From the NCBI GenBank assembly GCA_014284505.1, contig JAAFYY010000001.1:3038001-3102000 (forward strand): DNA of 64,000 bases, read 5' to 3'. A program made the position numbers and the translations under genes. The stretch is from Streptacidiphilus sp. 4-A2. Lineage in GTDB: Bacteria > Actinomycetota > Actinomycetes > Streptomycetales > Streptomycetaceae. Every line of letters begins with the position of its first letter. Within the stretch, counting starts at the first letter, position 1. Positions 25,107 to 34,914 of the stretch are shown here, in pieces. A model generated the notes under the pieces. The model was given only the letters and a program-made list of their open reading frames with translations, was not told where the DNA came from and made no database searches.

Positions 25107-26023
25107 TCAGTTGAAGTAGTGGCCCTTCTCCAGGTCCTCCAGCAGCCCCGGGCCGGTGGGCTGCCAGCCGAGCAGTTCGCGGGTGCGGGCGCTGGAGGTG
25201 GGGCCGTCCAGGGCCACGAAGTGGGCCAGGGCGGAGAAGTGGGCGGCGGCGTCCTCGGGGCTGAGCGAGACCACCGGGAGGTCGAGGTGGCGTCCGATCA
25301 CCTCGGCCACGGCCCGTAGCGGTACACCCTCCTCGGCGGTTGCGTGCAGCATGGAGCCGGCCGGGGCCTGCTCCAGCGCCAGCCGCAACAGCCGTGCGGC
25401 ATCGGACCGGTGCACCCCGGGCCAGCGGTTGGACCCGTCGCCGACGTGGGCCGACACGCCGTGCTGCCGGGCGGCCGCGATGATCATGGCCATAAAGCCC
25501 TGGTCGCCGTCGCCGTGCACGCTCGGGGCGAGCCGCACCACCGCCGAGCGGACGCCGGACTTCGCGAAGGCGAGCGTCCGCAGGGCGTTGGCCTGCCGGG
25601 TGCGCGGGCCGGGCGGCAGCGCGGAGTCGTCGAGATTCAGGCCGTCCTCCTCGGTGGCGAGCCGCCCGGGGCCAGCCCGAGCGTCCCTGAGGCGATCACG
25701 AACGGCCGGCCGGAGCCCTCCAGCGCCTGACCGAAAGCCTCGATGGCCTGCTGGTCGGCGTCGGCGGCGCCCTGGAAGTCCCCGGAGTAGACCAGGTCGT
25801 GCTTGAACGCCAGATGCATCACCCCGTCCGAGGCGGCGGCCTCGCGCCGCAGCAGCTCCAGGTCGTCCAGGTCGCCGCGGCGCACCTCGGCCCCGGCGGC
25901 TTCCAGCGCCGTCGCCGAGGCCTGCGAACGGGCCAGGGCCACGACCTGGTGACCCGCGCCGACAAGCTCGGGCACAGCGGCGGAGCCGATCCACCCGGAC
26001 GCACCAGTGATGAACACACGCAT
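25107..26023 (-). CDS. NAD-dependent epimerase/dehydratase family (extended SDR)
   Basis: About 305 residues. The N-terminal Rossmann fold RVFITGASGWIGSAAVPELV has GxxGxxG; VVALARSQASATALEAAGAE and VRRGDLDDLELLRREAAASD follow. One break near 25668, then LPPGPRTRQANALRTLAFAK, GVRSAVVRLAPSVHGDGDQG and HRSDAARLLRLALEQAPAGS. It resembles Streptomyces SDRs paired with a TetR repressor. The divergent TetR gene is 120 bases away with two operator dyads between. Substrate unknown. Confidence 0.8.
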
Positions 26024-26077
26024 GGGAAACCTCCCGAATAACCGCCCGTCCGCACCTGAAGGGCACGAGCGAGGCTT

Positions 26078-26126
26078 GATGTCAGCGACTGCCATCAGCG
26101 TACCTCCGATGTCAGCCGCTGTCATC
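26078..26126. promoter_or_regulatory. Twin TetR-type operators
   Basis: GATGTCAGCGACTGCCATC at 26078-26096 and GATGTCAGCCGCTGTCATC at 26108-26126. Each is a near-perfect 9-1-9 dyad (GATGxCAGC / GCTGxCATC) and they are 30 bases apart, about three helical turns. They sit in the gap between the divergent SDR and TetR genes, so one repressor probably controls both. Confidence 0.7.
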
Positions 26127-26143
26127 ACGGTAGGATCAGGGCA

Positions 26144-26708
26144 TGGGTCGATGGGAGCCGAACGCACGCGGCAGACTGGAGCAGGCTGCCCTGGAGCTCT
26201 ACGGGCAGCGGGGTACGAGCAGACCACCGTGACCGAGATCGCCAGGCGGGCCGGGCTCAGCGAACGCACCTTCTTCCGGCACTTCGCGGACAAACGGGAG
26301 GTCCTGTTCGGCGGCGCGGCCGAGCTCCAGGAGGTCTTCGTGACCAGCATCGCCACGGCCCCCGCCCAGGCCACGCCGATGGAAGCGGTCGCGGCGGCGC
26401 TCGACGCCGGGGCGGCCCTCTTCCAGGAGCGCCGCGAGCACTCCGGCGCCCGCCAGCGGATCATCAGCGCCACCACGGAACTGCGCGAGCGCGAGCTGAT
26501 CAAATTCGCCGCGCTCTCCGCCGCGCTCGCCGACACCCTGCGCACCCGTGGCGTCCCCGACCCCGCCGCCGCCCTGGCCGCCGAAGCCGGCCTTGCCGTC
26601 TTCAAGGTCGCCTTCGGACGCTGGCTCAGCAGCCCCGAGCAGCTTCCGGTGAGCCACTTCATCCACGAATCCCTGGCCGAGCTCAAGTCGGTCGCCTCAG
26701 CCGGCTGA
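26144..26708 (+). CDS. TetR family transcriptional regulator
   Basis: Starts at ATG 26144 (MGRWEPNARGRLEQAALELY), breaks near 26215 in a G run, then YEQTTVTEIARRAGLSERTF and FRHFADKREVLFGGAAELQE, a standard TetR helix-turn-helix. The C-terminal ligand domain is all helical and intact to SVASAG. About 188 residues, normal for the family. It faces the SDR gene across two operators. Ligand unknown. Confidence 0.85.
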
Positions 26709-26781
26709 CGCCCCGGGCAGATCCCCGCCCTTCGACTCCTGAAGGATGACCGGGTACACCGGAGCGGTCCGCGTACATCTG

Positions 26782-26828
26782 TTGACATGGACGGGAAAGC
26801 CGACCATCCTCCTGTGAGAGCGCTCTCA
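26782..26828 (+). promoter_or_regulatory. Promoter with LacI-type operator before the GH64 gene
   Basis: TTGACA at 26782-26787 and CATCCT at 26805-26810 are 17 bases apart. Immediately downstream TGAGAGCGCTCTCA at 26815-26828 is a perfect 14-base palindrome of the kind bound by CebR/BglR-like sugar repressors of streptomycetes. Its position just after the -10 box fits repression of the glucanase until an oligosaccharide is present. Confidence 0.7.
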
Positions 26829-26904
26829 GGCAGTGCTCCCAGCCTCGTGCCGCGCTGCTCCACCCCCACCTGTCCGTGCGAGGAGAAGCACCAGGAGCGT
26901 CGGA

Positions 26905-28526
26905 ATGATCTCCCGAAGAAACTTCATCGCGGTCTCGGCGGCAGTGCTCGCCGCCCCCGCCGTCATCGGTCCACTGAGCGGCAGTGCGGCGGCGGCCTCG
27001 TCGACGCTCACCCTCTCGCTGCAGAACAACACCGGCAGCAACACCGTCTACGCCTTCGTCACCGGGATCGCGCTCAACAACGGCAACGCCCTGTGCCTGA
27101 TCCAGGCCGACGGGCGGACCCCGTACTACCCCGCCTCGCCCTCGGCCGACGGCACCCCGCTGGCCGTCAACTGCGCCATCCCGCTGGGGGCTTCCGGCTC
27201 GGCCCCCACCCAGGTCACCATCCCCTACCTGGCCGGGGCCCGGATCTGGTTCTCCATCGGGGAGCCGTTGCAGTTCTTCGTCAACCCCGGCCCCGGGCTG
27301 GTCGAGCCCTCGGTGACCAACCCCTCCGACGCCAACATCGGCATCCAGTGGGACTTCTGCGAGCTGACCTTCAACGGCGGCGTGTACGCCAACATCAGCT
27401 TTGTCGACTTCGCCTGCATCCCGATCGCGCTGCAACTGACCGGCAGCGCCGGCACCCAGACCGTCCAGGGCCTGCCCGCGGGCGGCCTGGACCAGATCTG
27501 CGCCCAGCTCGACGCCCAGAACGCCGCCGACGGCGCGGGCTGGAACCAGCTGGTGGTCACCTCCGGCGGGGCCAACCTGCGTGCCCTGAGCCCCACCAAC
27601 GGCATTGTCTACAACCCGCAGCTGCTCTCCGGCTACTTCGACAACTACCTGGCGCAGGTGTGGTCCAAGTACACGACCAGCACCCTGTCGGTGGACACCC
27701 AGGGCTCCTGGGGCACCGTCACCGGCCAGGTGGTGAACGGCCTGCTGACCTTCCCGGGATCGGCAGCTTCGCCCAGCCCGCCAGCGCCGACATCTTCAGC
27801 TGCGCCTCGGGCCCGTTCGCGGTCAACGGCGCCGAGATGAGCGCGCTGGTGCCGCGGATCAGCGCCGCACTCAACCGCACCACGCTGCTCTCCGACGCCG
27901 ACCAGCCCGACGGCGAGAACCCCGCCGGCTACTACGGCAACGCCCAGACCAACCACTACGCACGGATCGTGCACGGGGTGGCCCTGGACCACCGCGGCTA
28001 CGCCTTCCCCTACGACGACGTCGGCCCGACCGGCGGCGCCGACCAGTCGGGCTTCGTCTCCGACGGCGCTCCCACGCTGCTGACGGTCACCGTCGGCGCG
28101 GTCCACGGCAGCGGGACCGCCTCCACCCCGGTGCGGGTCACCGCCTCCCAGTACTCGGCGACCAACAGCACCGGCACCGAGGCCACCGGCGACACCGGTG
28201 GCGGCGACGACGTCGGCTGGATCAACTCCGCCAGCTGGCTCCAGTACGACAACGTCGACTTCACCGGCCGCGGCGGCACGGTCCAGGCCCGCTATGCCTC
28301 GGCGGTGGCCGGGAGCTCGCTCGGCAGCATCCAGTTCCGGCTCGACTCACTGACCGCGGCGCCGTTCGCCACGGTCACCGTCGACGGCACCGGCGGCTGG
28401 CAGGACTGGACCACCGCCACCGTCCCCGCCTCCCCCGTGCCCAGCGGCACGCACACTCTGTACGTCACCTTCGCCACCGGTACCGGCGGCAACTTCGTCA
28501 ACGTCAACTGGTTCGTCTTCAGCTGA
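26905..28526 (+). CDS. Secreted GH64 beta-1,3-glucanase with C-terminal CBM6-like domain
   Basis: Hydrolyses beta-1,3-glucan, as in fungal walls, outside the cell. A Tat signal opens it: S-R-R-N-F-I at residues 3-8 and hydrophobic to about 32. The thaumatin-like GH64 domain reads LTLSLQNNTGSNTVYAFVTG, FVNPGPGLVEPSVTNPSDAN, IQWDFCELTFNGGVYANISF (conserved Glu and Asp of the family) and NGIVYNPQLLSGYFDNYLAQ. After a break near 27764 follows IVHGVALDHRGYAFPYDDVG. The C-terminal part, YSATNSTGTEATGDTGGGDD and GWINSASWLQYDNVDFTGRG, is a family 6 carbohydrate-binding module. A LacI-type operator precedes it. Confidence 0.88.
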
Positions 28527-30022
28527 CCGCGCCGCACCCGCCCGGCCTCGGCCTCGGCGGGGCGGGGCGGCCTCGGCGGGGGCGCCGGGGCTGCCCGGGC
28601 GGGACGCCTACGCGGCGCAGCGAGCGGTCCAGCACGGTGACAGCCAGGAACAGCGCGCTGACGGCGAGCAGGAACCAGGCGAGGTGGTGCAGGCCGCCGC
28701 TGTCGGCGCGGCGGCCGAAGAAGGAGCCGCCGGCGGCGGAGGCGACGATGGCGCCCAGGTAGCCGAAGGTGCGCAGCAGGCCCGCCGAGGAGCCCATGCG
28801 TTCGGGTCGGCCTGGTGGAAGACGGCGTTCTGCAGGGCGAGGCTGTTCAGGCCCTGCGGGATGCCGACCACGAACACCACGGCCAGCAGCAGCCACAGCG
28901 GGCTGTCGGCGTGCAGGAGCAGCAGCAGGGCGCAGCCGGTGATCTGGCCGACGGCGCCGACCAGGAGCTTGCCGCGGACGGCCTGACGGCGTCCGGTCAG
29001 CGTGGAGACAACGATCGCCACGGCGAACAGCGGGAGTTGGACCAGGCCGGTCTCCGAGGCGGACAGCCCGCGCCCCTGCTCGACCCACTGGGTGTAGCCG
29101 TACAGGAAGGCGTAGCTGACGATGTAGGCGAGCAGGGCGCGGACGTAGGTGGTCAGCAGCGGCAGGTTGCCGCCCAGGACCCGGATGTCGATGAAGGGCC
29201 GCGGTGCGCGCAGTTCGCGCCGGGTGAAGCCGGCGGCCGCGACGGCGGTCAGGAGCAGCAGGTAGCCGTTGTCCGCGCCGGGGTTCATCAGGAAGAGCAG
29301 CAGGGTGACCAGGGCCGCGGCGAACAGGGCCATGCCCGGCAGGTCGAGGTCGGCGGCGGGGTGGCGGCCCGGGGCGCGCTCCGCGGCGGCTGCCGCCGGG
29401 GTGGCGGGCAGGCGGCGGAGGCCGAGCCAGAGCCCGGCCGCGGCGAGCGGGATGTTGACGGCCAGGGTGGCGCGCCAGCCGCCGACGCCGATCAGCAGGC
29501 CGCCGAGGCTGGGGCCGATGACGGCGATGGTCTGGGCGGTGACGGCGAGCGCGGTCAGCACGCCGGCCGGGCTCTTCTGCCCGGTGCGCTCGGCTTCGCC
29601 GCGGATCAGGTACATCGCGGCCGGGTAGCCGGAGCAGGTGCCGAAGCCGAGCAGTACCCGGGCCGCGACCAGGGTGCCCAGGTCGGGGGCGAGCATGCCG
29701 ACGACTCCGGCGAGGCCGGTCAGCGCGGTCCCGGCGAGGAACAGGCGGCGGGGCCCGAAGAGGTCGATCAGCCGTCCCACCACGGGCTGGCCTATGGAGG
29801 TGGCCAGGTAGAGGGCGGAGATGAGCCAGGCCGTCTGCGCGGGGGCGCGCCGAAGGCGGCGCCGATCGGCACCAGCGAGACGGAGATGATCGTGGAGTTG
29901 ACCGGGTTGAGGACCGCTCCCAGCATCATCGGGGCCAGCAGTCGCCGGTCGAAGGCGTCCGCCGGCCGGCCGACGGCACCCGGGCGCAGCCGGCGCGGGG
30001 CGCGGGCGGGGTTGCCGGTCAT
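28519..30022 (-). CDS. MFS drug/metabolite exporter, DHA2-like
   Basis: Proton-driven exporter in the membrane. From MTGNPARAPRRLRPGAVGRP it enters TM1 (MMLGAVLNPVNSTIISVSLV), breaks near 29850, then IGQPVVGRLIDLFGPRRLFL (the A motif), ARVLLGFGTCSGYPAAMYLI and GPSLGGLLIGVGGWRATLAV (C motif). Another break near 28795 leads to SSAGLLRTFGYLGAIVASAA and the last helices. The tail after LDRSLRRVG is Arg/Pro/Gly-rich and runs 8 bases past the stop of the convergent GH64 gene, so the native stop may be earlier. A 17-codon leader frame ends on its ATG. Confidence 0.8.
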
Positions 30023-30083
30023 CGGCGGGCGGTCCGGGCGGGCAGGGTGGCTCCCTGCGGCATCTCGTTCATATAGCCAGTCT

Positions 30084-30102
30084 AGCCTGCACAGTTTAGG
30101 CT
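30084..30102. promoter_or_regulatory. Operator-like dyad before the MFS gene
   Basis: AGCCT at 30084-30088 and AGGCT at 30098-30102 with a 9-base centre, in an AT-rich island (TATATA at 30104-30109) between the MFS and VOC genes. It fits a TetR- or MarR-type site; no regulator gene is adjacent. Confidence 0.4.
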
Positions 30103-31010
30103 GTATATATCGAGGGCGAGCTGGCGGCTCTCGCCCGCCCGCTCCCACCGCCGCCCGCTCCCACCGCCGGCCGCTCCCACCGCCGGCCGCTCCCCCGCCC
30201 GCGTCCGGGCCGCGGCCCGGCGCGGCCCGGACCAGGGGCGGGATCAGGACCGGCCGGGGTGTGGATGCCGAAGGTGGCGCCCTGGGGGTCCCTGATAACG
30301 GCGATCCTGGGCCCCTCCCCCATCTGCACGGTCTCCGGGCCGTGCAGGACGTCGGCGCCGAGGGCCGCGGCCGTGGCGGCGGTGGCGTCCACATCGGCGA
30401 CCTGGAAGAAGGTGTTCCAGTGGGCGGGGACCTCCGGCGGGAACATGTCGCCCATGTCCATCACGCCGCCGAACATGGTGTCGGCCAGGCCCACCATCGG
30501 GTAGTCGTCGCTCGGCCAGACCTGCCAGCCGAACACGCTCCGGTAGAACTCCAGCGCGCTGCCGGTGTCCCTGGTCGACAGGTCGATCCAGCCGAAGGAG
30601 TTGGGCTCGTTGACCACGCCGAAGCCGCTGAACTGCTGCGCCTGCCACACCGCGAACGGTGCGCCGGTCGGGTCGCTGAGCAGGGCCCAGCGGCCGAGCG
30701 GGCCCACGTCCATCGGGCCCATCCACACCTGGGCGCCCGCGCTCTTCGCGGCCTCGGCCGTGGCGTCGGCGTCGGTGGTGGAAAGGGAGAGCAGCCACAT
30801 CACCGGCTGCTGGGGGTTCATCAGCGGCGCCAGCGCGGCGGCGGGGACGCCGTCCAGGAGGAAGGTCGTATAGCCGCCGTACTGCGGGTCCGGGTCACGC
30901 TCCGCGGTCCATCCGAAGAGCTGCCCGTAGAACTGCTGGGCCGCCTCGGGGTCGCCGGCGCTCAACTGCGCCCAGCACGGGGATCCGGGGATGGTGCGGG
31001 TGACCTTCAA
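30096..31010 (-). CDS. VOC family protein with two glyoxalase-type domains
   Basis: Two vicinal-oxygen-chelate modules: PGSPCWAQLSAGDPEAAQQF with YGQLFGWTAERDPDPQYGGY, and GFGVVNEPNSFGWIDLSTRD with FYRSVFGWQVWPSDDYPMVG. In each the pattern W-x-(E/D)L..D...A..FY..(L/V)FGW is typical. The second ends GPRIAVIRDPQGATFGIHTP. Such two-domain proteins are common in actinomycetes and some confer antibiotic binding; no specific ligand is implied. The last 45 residues are low-complexity and come from a 16-base tandem repeat; the native stop was probably nearer 30230. Confidence 0.8.
   Translation of the reverse strand: MKVTRTIPGSPCWAQLSAGDPEAAQQFYGQLFGWTAERDPDPQYGGYTTFLLDGVPAAALAPLMNPQQPVMWLLSLSTTDADATAEAAKSAGAQVWMGPMDVGPLGRWALLSDPTGAPFAVWQAQQFSGFGVVNEPNSFGWIDLSTRDTGSALEFYRSVFGWQVWPSDDYPMVGLADTMFGGVMDMGDMFPPEVPAHWNTFFQVADVDATAATAAALGADVLHGPETVQMGEGPRIAVIRDPQGATFGIHTPAGPDPAPGPGRAGPRPGRGRGSGRRWERPAVGAGGGGSGRARAASSPSIYTA
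30136..30195. repeat. 16-base tandem repeat, four copies
   Basis: The string GCTCCCACCGCCG recurs with period 16 (phases at 30141, 30157, 30173, 30189), the last copy diverged. As the period is not a multiple of 3, each copy changes the frame of any read-through. Confidence 0.8.
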
Positions 31011-31266
31011 CGCAGTGCCTCTCGACGGGGTCCCGGGCGTGCGGCACCCCCGCCGAGCCGCTCGGCCTCAGCTAATCCGCTGCGCGGGACGAGGGAAAGG
31101 AGGCGCGCACGGGCCCGGGCGCGGCTCCTGCCGACAGCCGAGCGCCGGGCGTAGAGCGCCGGTTCCCACTCCCCACGGGCAGAGAACAGGCGGCGGAACA
31201 GCGCGGGCCGACGGTTGGGGTGGACCCGACCAAGCACCCGCCGGGCGACCACCGTATTCTGCGGTC

Positions 31267-31903
31267 ATGACAGATGCCCTGACCCCGACCCCCAAGCGGC
31301 CTTCGAACTGCTCCTGGCCGGCAACCAGCGCTTCGTCACCGGATCGCCCGACCATCCCAACCAGGACGCCGCCCGCCGAGCCGAGGTCGCGCCCGGGCAG
31401 AACCCGTTCGCGGTGCTGTTCGGCTGCTCGGACTCCCGCCTGGCCGCCGAGATCATCTTCGACCGGGGACTGGGCGACCTGTTCGTGGTCCGCACCGCCG
31501 GCCATGTGATGGGCCCGGAGGTGCTGGGAAGCATCGAGTACGGGGTGAGCGTGCTGGGCTGCCCGCTGGTCGTCGTGCTCGGGCACGACTCCTGCGGCGC
31601 GGTCGCGGCCACCCGGGCCGCCGTGGCCGACGGGAGCACCGCGGACGGCTACGTGCGCGATGTGATCGAGCGGGTCACCCCAGCGTGCTGGCCGCACGAG
31701 CGGCCGGGTACACCGCGGACGCCGACTTCATAGACGAGCACATCCGGCGCTCCGTCGATCTGATACTGGATCGCTCCCGGGTCCTGTCCGAGGCGGTCGC
31801 CGACGGGCGCGCCGCGGTGGTGGGCCTGTCCTACCGCCTCGTCGACGGGACCGCGCGCCTGGTCACCGCCCGCGGCCTCGACCAGGAGCCGGCGGCCGCG
31901 TGA
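31267..31903 (+). CDS. Beta-class carbonic anhydrase
   Basis: Zinc enzyme interconverting CO2 and bicarbonate in the cytoplasm. MTDALTPTP, a break near 31290, then AAFELLLAGNQRFVTGSP, NPFAVLFGCSDSRLAAEIIF (zinc Cys and the Asp-Arg dyad in C-S-D-S-R), DLFVVRTAGHVMGPEVLGSI and LVVVLGHDSCGAVAATRAAV (zinc His and Cys in H-D-S-C). A second break near 31680 leads to VLAARAAGYTADADFIDEHI and ends QEPAAA. Length about 212 residues is normal. Its stop overlaps the GTG of the following hydrolase gene. Confidence 0.88.
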
Positions 31904-32571
31904 CCCCCGCCTCACCCGGCTCCCCCGGCTCCGCCCGGTCGCCCCGGTCGCCCCGGTCGCCCGGCCAGGAGGGAGCCGGGGCCGGTCCGGTGGTCGTGCT
32001 GGTGCTGCACGGCGGGCACGAGCACAGCCTCGCCCCCGTGCGCGGCTGGAGCCTGCCCGCGCTGCGGATGCGCCCCTTCACCAGTCGGCTGCGCCGCGCG
32101 CTGGCCGGCCGTGACGCGACGGTGCTCCCGGTCCGCTACCGGGTGCGCGGCTGGAACGGGGACCGCGCCGACGCCGCCGTCGATGCCCGGGCCGCCGTCG
32201 ACCGGGCGGCGCGGCGCCCGGACCGGCCGCGGATCGTCCTGGTCGGCCACTCCATGGGCGGCCGGGCCGCCCTGGCCGCGGCCGGGCACCCGCAGGTCAC
32301 CGCGGTGGTCGTGCTGGCCCCGTGGACACCGCCCGGCGAACCGGTGGCTCACCTCGCGGGCAGGACCGTGCACATCCTGCATGCCCCCGGGGACCGGGTC
32401 ACCGACCCCGGGGAGTCGCGGGACTTCGCCGAGCGCGCGCGGGCGGCGGGCGCCCGCTCCTTCTGGGAGCCGGTCCCCAGCGACCACGCCATGCTCCGCA
32501 ACGCCCGGACCTGGCACGCCCGCACCGTCGCCGCCGTCCTGGCCGTGACGGACGGCGACGACACCGGCTGA
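31900..32571 (+). CDS. Alpha/beta hydrolase
   Basis: GTG start overlapping the carbonic anhydrase stop (GTGA), so coupled. After a repetitive start (PGSPGSARSPRSPRSPG, from a 9-base tandem repeat) the fold begins with VVVLVLHGGHEHSLAPVRGW (oxyanion HGG), then PRIVLVGHSMGGRAALAAAG (nucleophile elbow G-H-S-M-G), ILHAPGDRVTDPGESRDFAE (acid Asp) and VPSDHAMLRNARTW (catalytic His). 223 residues, intact. It resembles short dienelactone-hydrolase/alpha-beta proteins of streptomycetes; substrate unknown. Confidence 0.82.
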   Translation: MTPASPGSPGSARSPRSPRSPGQEGAGAGPVVVLVLHGGHEHSLAPVRGWSLPALRMRPFTSRLRRALAGRDATVLPVRYRVRGWNGDRADAAVDARAAVDRAARRPDRPRIVLVGHSMGGRAALAAAGHPQVTAVVVLAPWTPPGEPVAHLAGRTVHILHAPGDRVTDPGESRDFAERARAAGARSFWEPVPSDHAMLRNARTWHARTVAAVLAVTDGDDTG

Positions 32572-32831
32572 GTGCCCGTACCCACACCTTGCGCGGCGGT
32601 CCCCGGCCGCAAGCCTGGCCGGCGCCTCATGGGGTCATCCCGACCAGCTAACCCGTTCGAGTGAACCGGACTGAGGTGCGCCTGCGGAGGCGGGCATCGG
32701 TTGGATAGTGGGGATGCTCCGGGTCGGGAATCGCGGGCCTCAATCGCGGGCCGGTCGTTCCCGAACTCCCTGCTTTCGCGCCATTCGCCTTGCACGTCGC
32801 CTTTCGCGCAATTCGCCCCAGGGGAGGACAC

Positions 32832-33905
32832 ATGGTCGGCACGGCTCATCGGAGCACCGGTGTGGACGGCGTGGACGGAGGGGTCGGTCTGACCGCCCTC
32901 CTGGTCGCCGCGGCACGGGCGATCGAGACCCACCGCCAGGACAGCCTGGCCCGCGACATCTACGCCGAGCACTTCGTCCAGGCCGCACCGGCGTCCGTGG
33001 ACTGGCCGATACGCATCCAGCAGGTCCCGGAGGGGGACGCCGACCCGTTATGGGGCCGGTTCGCCCGCTACTTCGGCCTGCGCACCAGGGTCCTCGACGA
33101 CTTCCTGCTGCGCTCGGTACAGACGGACGCCCGCCAGGTGGTCCTGCTCGGAGCGGGGCTGGACACCCGGGCGTACCGCCTCGACTGGCCCGCCGACTGC
33201 GTGGTCTTCGAGATCGACCAGCCGGGCGTGCTCGCGTTCAAGCACGAGGTGCTCGACCGCCTTTCGGCCGTCCCGAAGGCGACCCGGATACCGGTCCCGG
33301 TGGATCTGCGCGCCGACTGGGTCGCGGCGCTGACCGCGGCCGGTTTCGACCCGGCCGCGCCCAGCGCCTGGCTGGCCGAGGGGCTGCTGTTCTATCTGCC
33401 CCATGCCGTCGAGACCCAACTCATCGACACGGTCCACCGGTTGAGCGCGGACGGAAGCGCCCTGGCGTACGAGGCCAAGCTGGAGAAGGACTTGCTTCAG
33501 TACCGCGACAGCCCGCTCTACACCGCGACCAAGGACCGGATCGGCATCGACCTGCTCAACCTGTTCAACCTGGAGCCGCGGCCCGACTCCGCGGGCGACC
33601 TGGCCGGCCGGGGCTGGTCCACCTCGGTGCACACCCCCTTCGACTTCACCCGTCGGCACGGACGCGGCCCGCTGCCCGAGCCGAACGACGCCCTGGAGGG
33701 CAACCGGTGGGTGTTCGCTGACAAGTCCCCCCGTAGCAACGGCGCGAGCCGCTGCGGCGCGCTCCCTCCCGGACGGGGACGGGGGCGCCGCGGCGGCCGG
33801 GTCGTGGGTGGCTTCCGGCTGCCGCGCTACGGGATCAGGACGGGTTTGACCACCCGGCCGGATTCGCAGTCGCGTTCGGCCTGGTTGATGTCGGCGAGCG
33901 GGTAG
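32832..33905 (+). CDS. SAM-dependent methyltransferase, TIGR00027/LCM type
   Basis: ATG at 32832 behind AGGGGAGGA. Reads GLTALLVAAARAIETHRQDS and YAEHFVQAA, then QVVLLGAGLDTRAYRLDWPA (SAM loop G-A-G-L-D-T-R, hallmark of the family), VVFEIDQPGVLAFKHEVLDR and PSAWLAEGLLFYLPHAVETQ. The expected end NRWVFADKS is reached at about 33730; one base missing there hides a stop and lets the frame run to 33905 over the convergent dehydrogenase gene. Native length is about 300 residues. Function: carboxyl or O-methyl transfer to an unknown acceptor, possibly natural-product linked. Confidence 0.8.
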   Translation: MVGTAHRSTGVDGVDGGVGLTALLVAAARAIETHRQDSLARDIYAEHFVQAAPASVDWPIRIQQVPEGDADPLWGRFARYFGLRTRVLDDFLLRSVQTDARQVVLLGAGLDTRAYRLDWPADCVVFEIDQPGVLAFKHEVLDRLSAVPKATRIPVPVDLRADWVAALTAAGFDPAAPSAWLAEGLLFYLPHAVETQLIDTVHRLSADGSALAYEAKLEKDLLQYRDSPLYTATKDRIGIDLLNLFNLEPRPDSAGDLAGRGWSTSVHTPFDFTRRHGRGPLPEPNDALEGNRWVFADKSPRSNGASRCGALPPGRGRGRRGGRVVGGFRLPRYGIRTGLTTRPDSQSRSAWLMSASG

Positions 33906-34914
33906 ATACGGATCAGTTCGTCGAAGGGGAAGCGGCCGGCCTGCCACAGTGCGGTCAGCCGGGGGATCAGCAGTCCCGGCACCGCGTCGCCCTCGCAGAT
34001 GTGGGAGATCCGGCGGCCCCGGTCCAGGGTCCCCGGTTCGAGCGGCAGCGCGGTGTGCAGCCGGGCCACCAGGCCGAGGTGGCCGGTCGGGCGCAGGGAG
34101 CGCAGCGCGTCGTTGATCAACGGGGCGGAGCCGGTGGTGTCCAGGGCGTACTGCGCGCCGCCGTCGGTCAGCCGCCGGATGCGCTCGGGCAGGTCGGCCG
34201 GGGTGACCGAGAGCGCGGTCGCGCCCAGGCGCTCGGCCAGCGCCAGCCGCCCGGGGTGCCGGTCGACGGCCACGGCCAGCGCCCCGGCGGCGGTGGCCGC
34301 CATCACCGCGGCCAGGCCCACCGCCCCGCGCCGAGCACCGCGACGGTGTCTCCGGGGCCGGCCCCGAAGGAGTTGAGGACCGCGCCGGCGCCGGTGAGGA
34401 AGCCGCAGCCGAGCGGTCCGAGCAGTTCCAGCGGCAGTGCGGGGTCGACCCGGACCGCGTTGCGGGCCGGGACCACCGCGTACCGGGCGAACGAGGACTG
34501 TCCGAACCACCGGGGGGCCAGTGCGCCCCCGGCCGCGTCGGTGAACCGGGCCGCCTTCTCCTCGCGCCCGCCGAAGAGGTTCAGCGGGGCGAAGGAGTCG
34601 CAGTAGGCGGGGGCCGCGGCCAGACAGCTGCGGCAGTGCCCGCAGGAGTCGAAGCTCAGCACGACATGGTCGCCGACCCCGAGGCCGGTGTCCGGGCCGC
34701 CGGTCTCCACCACCACCCCGGAGCCCTCGTGTCCCAGCACCGCCGGCAGCGGCGAGCGGCCCCCCGAGCGCCGGACCGCGAGATCGGTCCGGCACATCCC
34801 GCAGCCCGCGATCTCGACCAGGACCTCGCCCTCGTCCGGCCCGGCGCCCAGGACCACCTCCTCGACCGCGAAGGGCCCCTGGTAGGAGCGCAGGACCGCG
34901 GCGCTGAACCTCAC
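33827..34914 (-). CDS. Zinc-dependent alcohol dehydrogenase (MDR, aryl-alcohol type)
   Basis: GTG start overlapping the stop of the aldehyde dehydrogenase (GTGA). Reads VEEVVLGAGPDEGEVLVEIA, then GCGMCRTDLAVRR (catalytic zinc Cys) and PLPAVLGHEGSGVVVETGG (G-H-E), the structural zinc site C-G-H-C-R-S-C-L-A-A-A-P-A-Y-C and the Rossmann loop GPGDTVAVLGAG. One break near 34320; then VMAATAAGALAVAVDRHPGR and on to VVKPVLIP. The G-C-G-M-C-R-T-D and F-GG-REE blocks are those of benzyl-alcohol dehydrogenases. Acts in the cytoplasm with NAD. It is the last gene of the MfnB operon. Confidence 0.85.

Noticed and set aside
30022..30073. A 17-codon leader peptide frame ending on the MFS start codon
   Set aside because: It may simply be the true MFS N-terminus displaced by one lost base; no attenuator structure is visible.
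28815..31154. A 779-codon open frame on the plus strand over the MFS and VOC genes
   Set aside because: It is antisense to two genes with clear domains, its translation is Gly/Arg/Gln-rich without any motif, and long antisense frames are expected at this GC content.
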